From Caldithrix abyssi DSM 13497 (GTDB lineage Bacteria; Electryoneota; AABM5-125-24; Hatepunaeales; Hatepunaeaceae): a stretch of 64,000 nucleotides of DNA. How positions within the stretch are numbered: position 1 is the first letter of the stretch; every line of letters begins with the position of its first letter. A program made the translations under genes and the position numbers. The notes beneath the pieces were generated by a model, which saw nothing but the letters and a program-made list of their open reading frames with translations, ran no database searches and was not told the origin of the DNA. This document shows positions 14,966-23,398 of this stretch, in pieces. The DNA lies in NCBI GenBank assembly GCA_945865405.1, contig CAMBDS010000001.1:62001-126000 (forward strand). The letters are read 5' to 3'.

Positions 14966-16180
14966 TTAAACTGCCACAGCGCTTTGATGCTTCGGCGCAA
15001 AGCGTATTTTAGCTTCGGTAATTATTGATCGGATGCGGTGCATATAGGTATGCTCCTGCAAAATCCGCCTCAATGCCTTCCTGCTGATCTGCTCACGTTG
15101 CGCCGGATGGCGAAGGTAATAATCACATTTGTCGTTCAGCTCTTCCATAGAAGAGAATATCGCAGTTTCACCGGGCTGAAATAGATCATAAAGATCGGAT
15201 TGGTCATCAGTTAATAAGAAACCACCTGCTGCCGGGGCGTCGAATACCCGCTGGTTGACAGCGGTAGGCATCTGAAAGCTGGTAAAATTAAGATTTACGG
15301 AATTCAAACCATAGACAAGCGGCAATTCGCGGTAATACTCCACTCTATTTGCAATTATCGCGCCGAGATGTTCCACTTTACGCCACTCCTCATCACCCCA
15401 TACCTTCAAAGGCTTACTGGATAGCGATTTAAGGAATTTATGGCGATATCTTCTTGTCGCCTCCAACACCACAGCAGAGGCAAAATTAAGCCTCGTTACA
15501 GTATCCCATCCGGCAGGAATTGCCTTTGTTGATGGATGGTCAAAGCGATCGATCTGGATGCTTTCGACGGCATCGTCAAGCAAGTCGTCGGTGTCGCTTC
15601 CCTGGGGTATAATCCCGCGCCACTTGGCAGAAGAGTGTTCCATCGAATCGCCGACGAAACCAATCATCCCGTTCTTTTTGGTCTGCCTGCCGATGCCCAT
15701 AAGCTCGGGATCGGTCGCCAACGGCAGCCAGTAAGGGTTCTGGAAGCCAAGCCCTGCGAGAGTCTCGATCTCTGTCCGCTCCCAGACAGGCGTCATGATC
15801 CACGGTGAGACAGCCTTAACATGGTTGAGCATGATGTAGGCGGGGCTATCGACAAACCACGAAACGGCAGGGAGAGCGACTTGCTCGAGCAAGCTTGTGA
15901 CGATACCGCCTGCGTCAAAGCCGAGATGGTTGACGGTGAAGAGCAGGTCGGGCTTTTCGAAAAGAACCGCTTCGAGGAGTTTCTGAATATAGGCTTCTTC
16001 GGGCTTGACGCTGACGGTGATGACCTTCCAGCCTTGCGCCCGAAAGGCACGGGAGACCTCGCGTTGCAGGAAGTATTGCGCTCCGAGCATGAGGACGGTA
16101 CCCGATTCGCCTGTTAGACGGGGAATGCGAGCCTTGGCAAGAAGAGAGGCGGAGAGGTTGAGCTGTGCTTCAGGCGGCAT
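14966..16180 (-). CDS. CgeB-like glycosyltransferase in the flagellar cluster
   Basis: About 404 residues from the ATG at 16180 (MPPEAQLNLSASLLAKA). The C-terminal half has the CgeB/Glyco_trans_1_2 pattern VNQRVFDAPAAGGFLLTDDQSDLYDLFQPGETAIFSSMEEL, followed by HPAQREQISRKALRRILQEHTYMHRI. The upstream ATG at 16195 lies inside the repeat-altered end of the previous gene. At the preferred start the codon overlaps that gene's TGA, so they are coupled. It probably transfers a nucleotide-sugar-derived residue to flagellin or to another glycan. The 608-residue protein at 19436 is a longer relative. Confidence 0.8.
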   Translation of the reverse strand: MPPEAQLNLSASLLAKARIPRLTGESGTVLMLGAQYFLQREVSRAFRAQGWKVITVSVKPEEAYIQKLLEAVLFEKPDLLFTVNHLGFDAGGIVTSLLEQVALPAVSWFVDSPAYIMLNHVKAVSPWIMTPVWERTEIETLAGLGFQNPYWLPLATDPELMGIGRQTKKNGMIGFVGDSMEHSSAKWRGIIPQGSDTDDLLDDAVESIQIDRFDHPSTKAIPAGWDTVTRLNFASAVVLEATRRYRHKFLKSLSSKPLKVWGDEEWRKVEHLGAIIANRVEYYRELPLVYGLNSVNLNFTSFQMPTAVNQRVFDAPAAGGFLLTDDQSDLYDLFQPGETAIFSSMEELNDKCDYYLRHPAQREQISRKALRRILQEHTYMHRIRSIITEAKIRFAPKHQSAVAV

Positions 16181-17867
16181 TGACGACCTCAACATCCTGG
16201 TGGACCCGCCCAGCGAAGCTGTGCGGGCTACACGCCTTTAATTTATTAGAACGCAACTCTAATTTTTCGATCAACGACCGGCACCAACCCCCAAGATTCT
16301 GAAACAAAATCGCTGTTTTCGCGGCATGATCGGTAAGCGTCACCGAGCGGATATCGGCCTTTGCGGAGGTGAACTGCGTCAGGAACGGCATGGTCGAAGG
16401 TATCGCATAAGCGATCTGTGCCAGCCCCCGGTCGATGTTCTGAATAGCGTCGGCAAGTTGTTTCATCGTCTCGATACGGGCAGGGTCCTCGGCAAGCTTC
16501 ACCAATTCTTCGCAGCTTCTGGCGCCGATACCGGCAATCTCTTCGACTTTGACGAAACCCACTATTATAGAGGGGAGCTTCGCCGCAACTTCAGCGGAAA
16601 TTTCAAGCCCGCTTCCACTATGATGATAGGTTTTCACTACAGGTATTGATTGCAGTAGCGCTTCCTTCCAGACCTCTTTCATCGCGTCGTAGAGAAGATC
16701 GTCGGCGGAGGCTGCTCTCTTTAATAGAGGAACAAGTTCCAATAGACCGTCTTGATCGAATGACGTTCGGTAGATATTGACATCACTAAGATTGTCGTAG
16801 TCATTCAGCAGAGGCTCTCTTCCGTTTAGTGCCGCTTCCGCGACACGGGCAATAACCGAAGGCAAAATACTCCTGCCGCAAGAGAAGTGCGTGCAGTGCA
16901 TCCTGGGTAGGCACGGATGGCAGCCAATGGTGCTCTCGATGACGTAATGGCCTTCACCATAGAGAGCTGTTTCGCTGGCGAGAGCACTGCCGAGCGAGAT
17001 ATCGACCACTGTTGTCCCGACAGCTGCGGCGATGTGCATCGGGCCTGTGTCGTTGGAAAGAAGCAGATCGCAGCGCGAGATCAGTGCCGATAGCGTCGCC
17101 ACGTCGGTCTTTCCGCATAGGTCAAGCGAACCGGGCAAGAGCGTTGCCAGCTTCGCGCCGGTCACGGCTTCGCTTTTGGCTCCGAAGATCAACACCTTTA
17201 TCTGATGAGTAGCTTGAAGCTGTTGAATAGTCGCGGCAAACGACTCAACAGGCAAAGTTTTTTCGAGCGTTGAGGCTCCGGGGACGATGCCGATGAGCTT
17301 GCACTCCTTCGCGAACTCTTCGCCCAGTATCTCGTCCGCCTTGGCTTGCGCAGAAGCTGGAACTTTCAATTTGACCGGAAAGGCACGGTTCACACCCGCC
17401 ATCATCCGGTGTATATCGACGAGATTGAAGCGGTTCGACTCACGGCACGACTGACTGGTGAGGTAATACCGCCCCCAATCGCTGGTGTTCAACTGCTTGC
17501 CATGACTGTCACAAGAAAGGCCCACGGTCGCTTTTCCGGCCACTATTCCAGTCAGTACTGCGCTGTAAGCACTATGAGTTGCGTTGACAACGAGGTCGAA
17601 AGAGGCGTCACGCAGAGGCGACAAGGTTTTCGCAAGGAACTTGTACGAGTCGATGAAGTCAACGCCTTTCAGCAATAGCGGATTGACAGCCTCTAACAGG
17701 GAGAGCGGAACGAGGTGATCGACTCCGGCGAGCATTGTGGCAATCCCCTCAAAGCCGTCCGAGTAGAGCAGGCTCACTTCATAACCTTGCGCCTGAAGCG
17801 ATTGCATCAGTGGCGTCGATTGGATCAGGTCTCCCATGCGGGTCGTATTGATGACAAGGGCTTTCAT
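16170..17867 (-). CDS. GT9-family glycosyltransferase (heptosyltransferase-like) with C-terminal extension
   Basis: 565 residues; ordinary GT9 enzymes have about 350. The N-terminus MKALVINTTRMGDLIQSTPLMQSL and SNDTGPMHIAAAVGTT (about 271-286) are GT9 motifs. A four-cysteine motif at residues 316, 319, 325 and 330 (CHPCLPRMHCTHFSC) suggests metal binding or disulphides. Residues from about 350 on are an extra, mostly helical region. The last residues (ACSPHSFAGRVHQDVEVVNAA) are encoded partly by the cccgcc/gcgggct palindrome at 16205-16233, which seems to have replaced the original C-terminus. It overlaps the following gene and has a four-base ATGA overlap with the preceding one. Confidence 0.83.
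   Translation of the reverse strand: MKALVINTTRMGDLIQSTPLMQSLQAQGYEVSLLYSDGFEGIATMLAGVDHLVPLSLLEAVNPLLLKGVDFIDSYKFLAKTLSPLRDASFDLVVNATHSAYSAVLTGIVAGKATVGLSCDSHGKQLNTSDWGRYYLTSQSCRESNRFNLVDIHRMMAGVNRAFPVKLKVPASAQAKADEILGEEFAKECKLIGIVPGASTLEKTLPVESFAATIQQLQATHQIKVLIFGAKSEAVTGAKLATLLPGSLDLCGKTDVATLSALISRCDLLLSNDTGPMHIAAAVGTTVVDISLGSALASETALYGEGHYVIESTIGCHPCLPRMHCTHFSCGRSILPSVIARVAEAALNGREPLLNDYDNLSDVNIYRTSFDQDGLLELVPLLKRAASADDLLYDAMKEVWKEALLQSIPVVKTYHHSGSGLEISAEVAAKLPSIIVGFVKVEEIAGIGARSCEELVKLAEDPARIETMKQLADAIQNIDRGLAQIAYAIPSTMPFLTQFTSAKADIRSVTLTDHAAKTAILFQNLGGWCRSLIEKLELRSNKLKACSPHSFAGRVHQDVEVVNAA
16205..16233. repeat. Palindrome cccgcccagcgaagctgtgc at a gene end
   Basis: Copy of the family cccgcccagcaaagctgtgcgggctacac, here within the last codons of the GT9 gene. 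Other copies lie at 29461-29490, 55746-55775 and 61856-61886 (inside a GT2 gene). Confidence 0.85.
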
Positions 17868-19417
17868 CTGGTTGCGGCCCTAAGCGGGAGAATGCCGATA
17901 CTTTGGCGAGGCGGGTAGAGCCTGGCGCGACGATAGAGGTTTTCCAGCGAAAGTTTGATTTTCCCGGCGATAAGCTTGGGACCTTCGGGAAGATCTTCCA
18001 ATTCAAGCTGAAAGAGATGCGCAAGCAACCCCGATTCATCGGGTTGGTTGGCGGCTAATTCAATATCTTTCAGGTTCAGTTTCAGCAGCTCTCGCGCCTT
18101 TTCGATCTGGTTACCGCCGATTAAGGCAAGCTCAAAGCGACGGGCGGCGGAGAGTGCAGCTCCGGTTAGTTCCGCCAGATCGCGAGTCGAGTGGTTGAAG
18201 TTCTCGCTCTCATGATCTGACGGGAATTGACCGAACTCCTTCAGCCAGAACTTACGCAAAGTCTGACGGCGGGATGGTTGGGTCGAGACGGTCGCACCCA
18301 TCAAATCGAGGCAGCCGTCTTCGTCAAATTCGACAATCCGAGATTGGAAGGAGTCGCTTAATTGCGGTGTAACCTTTCTGCCGCTCAATAACTGGACGAC
18401 ATCAGCAGCGACTACTACAGGTGGGATGTCGCTGTGGCAGGAGACATGGCCGCAACGGTTGTTCTCTGCGCACGGATAGCAGGCGCGACGCGACTCGAAG
18501 ATGACCGAGCCAGTGCGGTAAGGAGCAGTATCGTCAGCCCTTGCCATGCCGAGATAGATGCCGACCGTTGGAACATTCAAAGCCGCGGCGAGGTGAATCG
18601 TGCCTGTGTCACCACTAAGGACGAGGGAACTGCGGGCAATAACCTCGGCAAGCTCCTGAAGATTCGTTTTGCCGACGAAGTTCTGAACTGTGCTGCCATA
18701 AACTCGCTCAAACTCTGTCGCCAGAGCCAATTCGTCCTTACTACCGACAAGAGCAATTTGAAGGCCGGGCAGAGCCTCGGCAACGATTCGGGCAGTTGCG
18801 GCAAAATTAGCTGGCTCCCACATTCGCAAAGGACTGTTGGCGCCAAGCTGGATCGTAAGGAGCGGGTAATCAGACTTGGACGCTGGTGAAGTGGCTTTAA
18901 GCCAACTTTTGCCTCTATTCGGCGACCCTAATCCGGCAAGCTTTAGATGCAGATCGACAAGGTGAAAAGCACCAAGTTCGCGTCTGCAGAGTAACGCCCG
19001 GAATAGCCTGCTCCAGTTTCCAGCCGAATAGGTTCCCTTGCGGCCTCCGGTCATCCCACGACAGACAGAAATGTCTGTCCTCCTCGGCAAGGATTTAACC
19101 GCCAAGCCTGTCAGATAAGCGCTTTCGGCGGTGTGGGTGATGTTGGAGACTTTATCGAAGTTGTTTGCTTGCAAAGCTTGGGCGAGGGCGGAAACTCGCT
19201 GGTAGGCGTGGGTAACGTCGTTCTGGTTCAGTTCCTTAGAGAAAGCCGTCCGGTCAAAGGTATGCACCCATGTCACGCCGTCGATCATCCCGGCCGCTGA
19301 TTCCAAAGACGAATCGACAAGCAGATGCACTTCATCGCCAACTGCAGCCGAGACAAGCGGCGCGGTCTGCATTAGGTCGCCAAAGCGTGCCAACTGGATG
19401 ATGAGGTGGCGGGGCAT
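17864..19417 (-). CDS. GT9-family glycosyltransferase with a repeat-encoded insertion
   Basis: 517 residues. N-terminus MPRHLIIQLARFGDLMQTAPLVSA and the motif SGDTGTIHLAAALNVPTVGIY are GT9-type. A four-cysteine motif CYPCAENNRCGHVSC parallels the one in the neighbouring paralogue, and a helical C-terminal extension of about 170 residues follows. Residues about 112-120 (RRTDISVCR) are encoded by the gacagac palindrome at 19060-19079 and interrupt the N-terminal Rossmann-like domain in a loop. ATGA overlap with the downstream gene. Likely acts on the flagellin glycan or on lipopolysaccharide; cluster context favours the former. Confidence 0.83.
   Translation of the reverse strand: MPRHLIIQLARFGDLMQTAPLVSAAVGDEVHLLVDSSLESAAGMIDGVTWVHTFDRTAFSKELNQNDVTHAYQRVSALAQALQANNFDKVSNITHTAESAYLTGLAVKSLPRRTDISVCRGMTGGRKGTYSAGNWSRLFRALLCRRELGAFHLVDLHLKLAGLGSPNRGKSWLKATSPASKSDYPLLTIQLGANSPLRMWEPANFAATARIVAEALPGLQIALVGSKDELALATEFERVYGSTVQNFVGKTNLQELAEVIARSSLVLSGDTGTIHLAAALNVPTVGIYLGMARADDTAPYRTGSVIFESRRACYPCAENNRCGHVSCHSDIPPVVVAADVVQLLSGRKVTPQLSDSFQSRIVEFDEDGCLDLMGATVSTQPSRRQTLRKFWLKEFGQFPSDHESENFNHSTRDLAELTGAALSAARRFELALIGGNQIEKARELLKLNLKDIELAANQPDESGLLAHLFQLELEDLPEGPKLIAGKIKLSLENLYRRARLYPPRQSIGILPLRAATR
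19060..19079. repeat. Palindrome gacagacagaaatgtctgtc inside a GT9 gene
   Basis: Same family as 5912-5931 and 38016-38035, one base different. Read in frame as RTDISVC. The two other copies are intergenic. Confidence 0.85.
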
Positions 19418-19435
19418 TTTATGTACGCCTCCGGC

Positions 19436-21262
19436 TCACGCCAGATCTTTCTCCGCCATCCAGCGACGAAACTCGAACATCAGCAGGAAGATCAGCTCGG
19501 CTTTGTTCAAGTCGCCGTCGCGCTTGCGGATGCGATCGATTATCTGGTCGAGGGTAACGACACCAGCCGCTTGCATCTCTTCCAGTAACGAAAGCAATTC
19601 CGGATCGCCGTCAGCTTCGCGCTTCAGGTTGTCGATGTGGTTCGGGTGTCTGGCCGAGGCAGGTTTCTGCTCGAACGCAAAGATGTAGTTCAGTGCTTCG
19701 CTCATCCGCAGGTCGTAGGTGTGGTCTTTCAGCACCCGACGGTAGCCTGCTTCGGCGATGCGGTGGCGCTCATCGGGACGGGAAAGGTAGTGCTCGATCA
19801 TCGGCGCAATGTCGCGAGCCGTGTCGAAAACAGCTACTTCTCCATCGCGATTGAAAAGCGATGAGAGGTCACTGCGGCGGTCGGTAAGCTGGAAGCCCTT
19901 CGCCGCGGCAATCTCGAATGTGCGCGGATTGACGTAGTCACCGTCGGGGTTGACGCCGTCGTGAAATTGCGACGAGTGGAGGTTGAGGTTGATCCTGGAG
20001 GCGTTGAAAATCTTCACCATATCGGCGCTGGAAATTCTTGCCCCGTCGCGCTGAAGGTGCTTGCGGAGCAACCCCGGATCGTCCCAGTCGTTCCCCCAAA
20101 GCTTGAAGTCATAGCCGGTCAGCCCGGAGAAGACCTGCCTCCGGTTGCGGAAGCCTGCCCCGACGTGCGAGACGTCGCTGCCATACTCGGTAATTTCAGC
20201 GGGAGTCAATTCGAGCGGGCGGTGAACCGTTGGATCGGCAGCAAGGTCGAGTTTTTTAGCATGCGCGACCCCCATACGGGCGAGAGCTTTGTGAAAGCCT
20301 GAGTCTTGAATGGTGAAAAAGTAGTCAAAACGAGTCGCGCAATCCTTCCAGTATTCGCGGTACTGCCACTCTTCGACGAACCAGAAAGCGGTCGGGATCT
20401 TGTTTTTTCGTAGCTCCGTCGCCACTTGTGCGCTCATCGGCGACTGGGCAAGAAGCCAGACGAGATCGACGGAGGCATCAAGCGCCTTGGCGGTGATAGT
20501 CTCGGACATCAGCGTCGCCAACAGATCGCCCAGCATCCCCCTATGACGACGGTCGCGGGAGACGGTCTCTATCTGTCGTCGTGCCTCATCATAAATCGAG
20601 TTGTCGAGTGTTTCCACGCGGTGGCCAAGCCTTCGGAATGCGCTGGCGCAATAGTTTGCTATCGGAAGCGAACCACCATACATCGGCGTCACGACAAGGA
20701 TGCCGATCTTGCTGGTCATGCTTGATGATTGGGCTTTTGCCAGAGCCTCAAGCTCGGCGTAAAAGTTCGGGAAGCGCTTGACGGATGGGGCGTGGGCGAC
20801 AAAGGTTACCTTCGACCAGCCTCCTGCACTCTCGGCAAACTTGCGCAATGCGCTGATGGCACGATCAACCTTACCCTCAACGACAATGAGTGCTTCGCCG
20901 AGGCTTGCAAGATTACCGTGTTGAGTAGCGGCGGGAAGGATATCGGGATCGGCTTCGACAATTGCCAAAGCGGAGCCGAGTCGCTTGCGAAGGCTTTCGG
21001 CAAAATAACCGATGCCGAGACCGAGCAAGACCACCGCATTACCATCAGGGATCGGCTCGACCGCTTTTTCAGCCAGTTTTTCCGCTTCCGAGACCGGATC
21101 GTAGCTGCTGTGAAGCTGAATATCGGCAACGGCAAGCGTCGACGCGCCCTTGCGGGATGGCGAAACGACGACATGAGCCGGGATCGGCTTCTCTGCCAAC
21201 TCAATCAGGGTTGGGTTGGTCGCCTTAAGCCAGCTTAAATTATCTTGAAAGCTCTTTTCCAT
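19436..21262 (-). CDS. CgeB-like glycosyltransferase with an additional N-terminal domain
   Basis: 608 residues. Residues 1 to about 190 form a Rossmann-like domain (VVLLGLGIGYFAESLRKRLGSALAIVEADPDIL), as found before flagellin-modifying or Maf-like transferases. From residue 190 a second part begins with GILVVTPMYGGSLPIANYCASAFRRLGH and ends with the CgeB signature (YVNPRTFEIAAAKGFQLTDRRSDLSSLFNRDGEVAVF...RHRIAEAGYRRVLKDHTYDLRM). This two-domain organisation is familiar from proteins near flagellin genes. It sits between two GT9 genes with very short spacers, so all five transferases look like one operon. Confidence 0.8.
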   Translation of the reverse strand: MEKSFQDNLSWLKATNPTLIELAEKPIPAHVVVSPSRKGASTLAVADIQLHSSYDPVSEAEKLAEKAVEPIPDGNAVVLLGLGIGYFAESLRKRLGSALAIVEADPDILPAATQHGNLASLGEALIVVEGKVDRAISALRKFAESAGGWSKVTFVAHAPSVKRFPNFYAELEALAKAQSSSMTSKIGILVVTPMYGGSLPIANYCASAFRRLGHRVETLDNSIYDEARRQIETVSRDRRHRGMLGDLLATLMSETITAKALDASVDLVWLLAQSPMSAQVATELRKNKIPTAFWFVEEWQYREYWKDCATRFDYFFTIQDSGFHKALARMGVAHAKKLDLAADPTVHRPLELTPAEITEYGSDVSHVGAGFRNRRQVFSGLTGYDFKLWGNDWDDPGLLRKHLQRDGARISSADMVKIFNASRINLNLHSSQFHDGVNPDGDYVNPRTFEIAAAKGFQLTDRRSDLSSLFNRDGEVAVFDTARDIAPMIEHYLSRPDERHRIAEAGYRRVLKDHTYDLRMSEALNYIFAFEQKPASARHPNHIDNLKREADGDPELLSLLEEMQAAGVVTLDQIIDRIRKRDGDLNKAELIFLLMFEFRRWMAEKDLA

Positions 21263-21268
21263 GTTCTT

Positions 21269-22411
21269 TCAGTTACTTGGAGTCAGGCTGAAGTAAGCTT
21301 CAGCACGCCGAACCATTACCTTTTGCTCGACCGGACTCCAGAACAATCCCTTTTTACCGATAGCCGATTTTCTTATTCGCCAGTCGGTTTCTTCGGGGAA
21401 GCTCATGTTGGCAAGGATCGCATTCGCCACACCTGCTACGAATGTTGGATCAGGAGCCGGGTATTGTGCTGGATTTCGCGCCATCTCATCTTCGCTGCAG
21501 GGGTAATCGTCGCGGTCGGGAATAATGACGCAGTGACTTTGCCCGTACGGGCCTGTCTGACGGTGGTACATCGAGCCGAAATAGATCCCAAGGCATTTTG
21601 TGCCGGTCATCGCCGCAACATGCAACGGGCCTGTGTCTGTGCCGATAACGAGACAACTCTCTGCCAGCACCTCAGTCAATCCCCCCGGATCGGTTGTGCC
21701 ACAGAGATTGGTGATTTTATCTGCGCTCCGCTGAGAGTTACTGATGATTTCTTCGGCTTTGGCGAATTCAGAATTAGAACCGATGAGGATGATCGGGATC
21801 TGATCTGAGATTCGGTCGATAACCTCTGTCCAGAATTTCGGCTTACAAGCTCTGACCCCCAACCCAGCCCCAACGATGATCGCTAACGGCCTCTTTGCGC
21901 GTTCGGTTAGTTCGCCCTGAGATGGTAAAACAGGCAAGGCACCCCGATGGTCGCAATACCCGCCCCATATCTCGCTCAAGTGTCTACCGTTCGCTCTGCC
22001 TTTGTCTGACGAATGCTGAAAAAGCTCTGCGAAGACGGCGTCGGAGGCCCTTCCGTTCGTCACATCGCACCAACGCGCTCCGAGATGTTTTTTTGCGGGG
22101 ATAGCTTCTGCGATAGCCGCTATCGCCGGGTGAAAATTGAGGTTGATAACGTAGTCGGATCTCGACGCCGTGAGGAGATCGACTGCCCCCCTGATTTCCC
22201 TTGCGTTAGCGACCCTTCTCAACTTCACGGAGTCTATTCCAATCACATTCTCTTCACCAACCATCAGCCTTGCCAGTGAAGCGAGGCTCTCTTCGACCAC
22301 CAGTCGGACGGTTTTACCTGCCATCTGCAACCTCGATACCAGCAGCCAGGTCTGGGCAAGGTCCCCGAGGCGCGCCAACTGTACGAGGGTGATAATCTCT
22401 TTTGCCATCAC
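21269..22411 (-). CDS. GT9-family glycosyltransferase
   Basis: 380 residues, normal GT9 length, starting MMAKEIITLVQLARLGDLAQTWLLVSRL. It contains VIGTDTGPLHVAAMTGTKCLGIY, the GT9 donor-site motif. Unlike its two larger neighbours it lacks the long C-terminal extension and keeps only part of the cysteine motif (DDYPCSEDEMARNPAQ). The extreme C-terminus (RRAEAYFSLTPSN) is encoded across the gctgaagtaagcttcagc palindrome at 21289-21306. Seven bases separate it from the CgeB-like gene. It begins the transferase series directly downstream of flgL, with one small palindrome (22445-22462) in the 73-bp gap. Confidence 0.85.
   Translation of the reverse strand: MMAKEIITLVQLARLGDLAQTWLLVSRLQMAGKTVRLVVEESLASLARLMVGEENVIGIDSVKLRRVANAREIRGAVDLLTASRSDYVINLNFHPAIAAIAEAIPAKKHLGARWCDVTNGRASDAVFAELFQHSSDKGRANGRHLSEIWGGYCDHRGALPVLPSQGELTERAKRPLAIIVGAGLGVRACKPKFWTEVIDRISDQIPIILIGSNSEFAKAEEIISNSQRSADKITNLCGTTDPGGLTEVLAESCLVIGTDTGPLHVAAMTGTKCLGIYFGSMYHRQTGPYGQSHCVIIPDRDDYPCSEDEMARNPAQYPAPDPTFVAGVANAILANMSFPEETDWRIRKSAIGKKGLFWSPVEQKVMVRRAEAYFSLTPSN
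21289..21306. repeat. Palindrome gctgaagtaagcttcagc at the end of a GT9 gene
   Basis: gctgaagc family, translated in the last codons. Family members: 9479, 22445-22462, 30460-30477, 30562-30579 and, diverged, 55807-55824 (gcgtaagcaagcttacgc). Confidence 0.8.
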
Positions 22412-22444
22412 GCCGCTTCGGATTGCGCAAGCTTGTTTGCGCGG

Positions 22445-22462
22445 GCTGAAGCAAGTTTCAGC
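22445..22462. repeat. Palindrome gctgaagcaagtttcagc between flgL and the GT9 gene
   Basis: Intergenic copy of the gctgaagc family with flanks gcgg...actcc, as in the other copies. Confidence 0.8.
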
Positions 22463-22484
22463 ACTCCTTCAAACAACCCCGCCA

Positions 22485-23390
22485 TTAGATAAAGTTCAGC
22501 AAGCTCTTCTGCATGATCCGCGCAGAGACTTGCAGCGACATCTGGTAGTAGGCTTCTTCCTGATTGTAGCGACTGATCGATTCGACGATATCGGCGTCGG
22601 CAAGTTCGGAGAGGAGTTTGCTCGATTCCAGTTGCGCCGTTTCAAGCCGCTCCGTCGTGTTCATCACAGCGGCGATTCGGGTTCCGATCAGTGCAGTAGC
22701 AGCTTCGAGATTGTCGAGCGCATCATCAAGGGTACCTACTGCGGCGGTAACACTTTCCTTATCACCACCAGTGATTGAATTCCGCAGGGACAGCACAAGA
22801 TCGAACATATTCTGTTCGTCGCCGAAATTGAAAATGTCGTTAGCGGCAATTCCTGCCTTAAGCCGTTCACCATCGCCGAGAATAACTTCGTTGGGCTGGC
22901 GGGATGAAACAGCAGAAGCTTCTATGGAAAGAGTTTTGCCGTTCTCATCAAGAGTCGCTATGTAGGGCGTTTCGTTGCCGCCAAAAACGAATCGCCGGCC
23001 GGTTTTCTGGTTGGCGATGCGGAGAAGTTCGTTCAGCTCCTGATCGACTTGATTCGCAATTGCCTGACGGTCGCTCTCGGAAAGCGACTCGTTGGAGACT
23101 CTCAGCGAAAGTGAGCGGACGCGGGACAACAGGTCGTTTGCCTGTTGGGTGACAGACTCGGCTGTCTGCAATTCGTGCCGGGCAGATTGTGCATTGCGCA
23201 AGTATTGCTCGCCGCGACCAACCTGACTTTTCACGCCAAGTATCTCACCGCCGCGACGGGGATCATCAGAGATCTGATCGATAGCTTTACCAGTCGAGAC
23301 TTCGCGCTGGGCTTCGGCAAGTTTGCGGAAGCGGTCAAGAGCCGCATCGACAGATTGGTTGGCAAGGCCGTTTTGGGTCACCCGAAACAT
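22485..23390 (-). CDS. flgL: Flagellar hook-associated protein 3 FlgL
   Basis: 301 residues. The N-terminal flagellin-like domain (MFRVTQNGLANQSVDAALDRFRKLAEAQREVSTGKAIDQISDDP) and the C-terminal helix (LADADIVESISRYNQEEAYYQMSLQVSARIMQKSLLNFI) are typical. FlgL forms the second hook-filament junction layer between FlgK and flagellin. It follows flgK by eight bases on the same strand and is the last structural gene before the glycosyltransferases. Confidence 0.95.
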   Translation of the reverse strand: MFRVTQNGLANQSVDAALDRFRKLAEAQREVSTGKAIDQISDDPRRGGEILGVKSQVGRGEQYLRNAQSARHELQTAESVTQQANDLLSRVRSLSLRVSNESLSESDRQAIANQVDQELNELLRIANQKTGRRFVFGGNETPYIATLDENGKTLSIEASAVSSRQPNEVILGDGERLKAGIAANDIFNFGDEQNMFDLVLSLRNSITGGDKESVTAAVGTLDDALDNLEAATALIGTRIAAVMNTTERLETAQLESSKLLSELADADIVESISRYNQEEAYYQMSLQVSARIMQKSLLNFI

Positions 23391-23398
23391 TGGATCAC

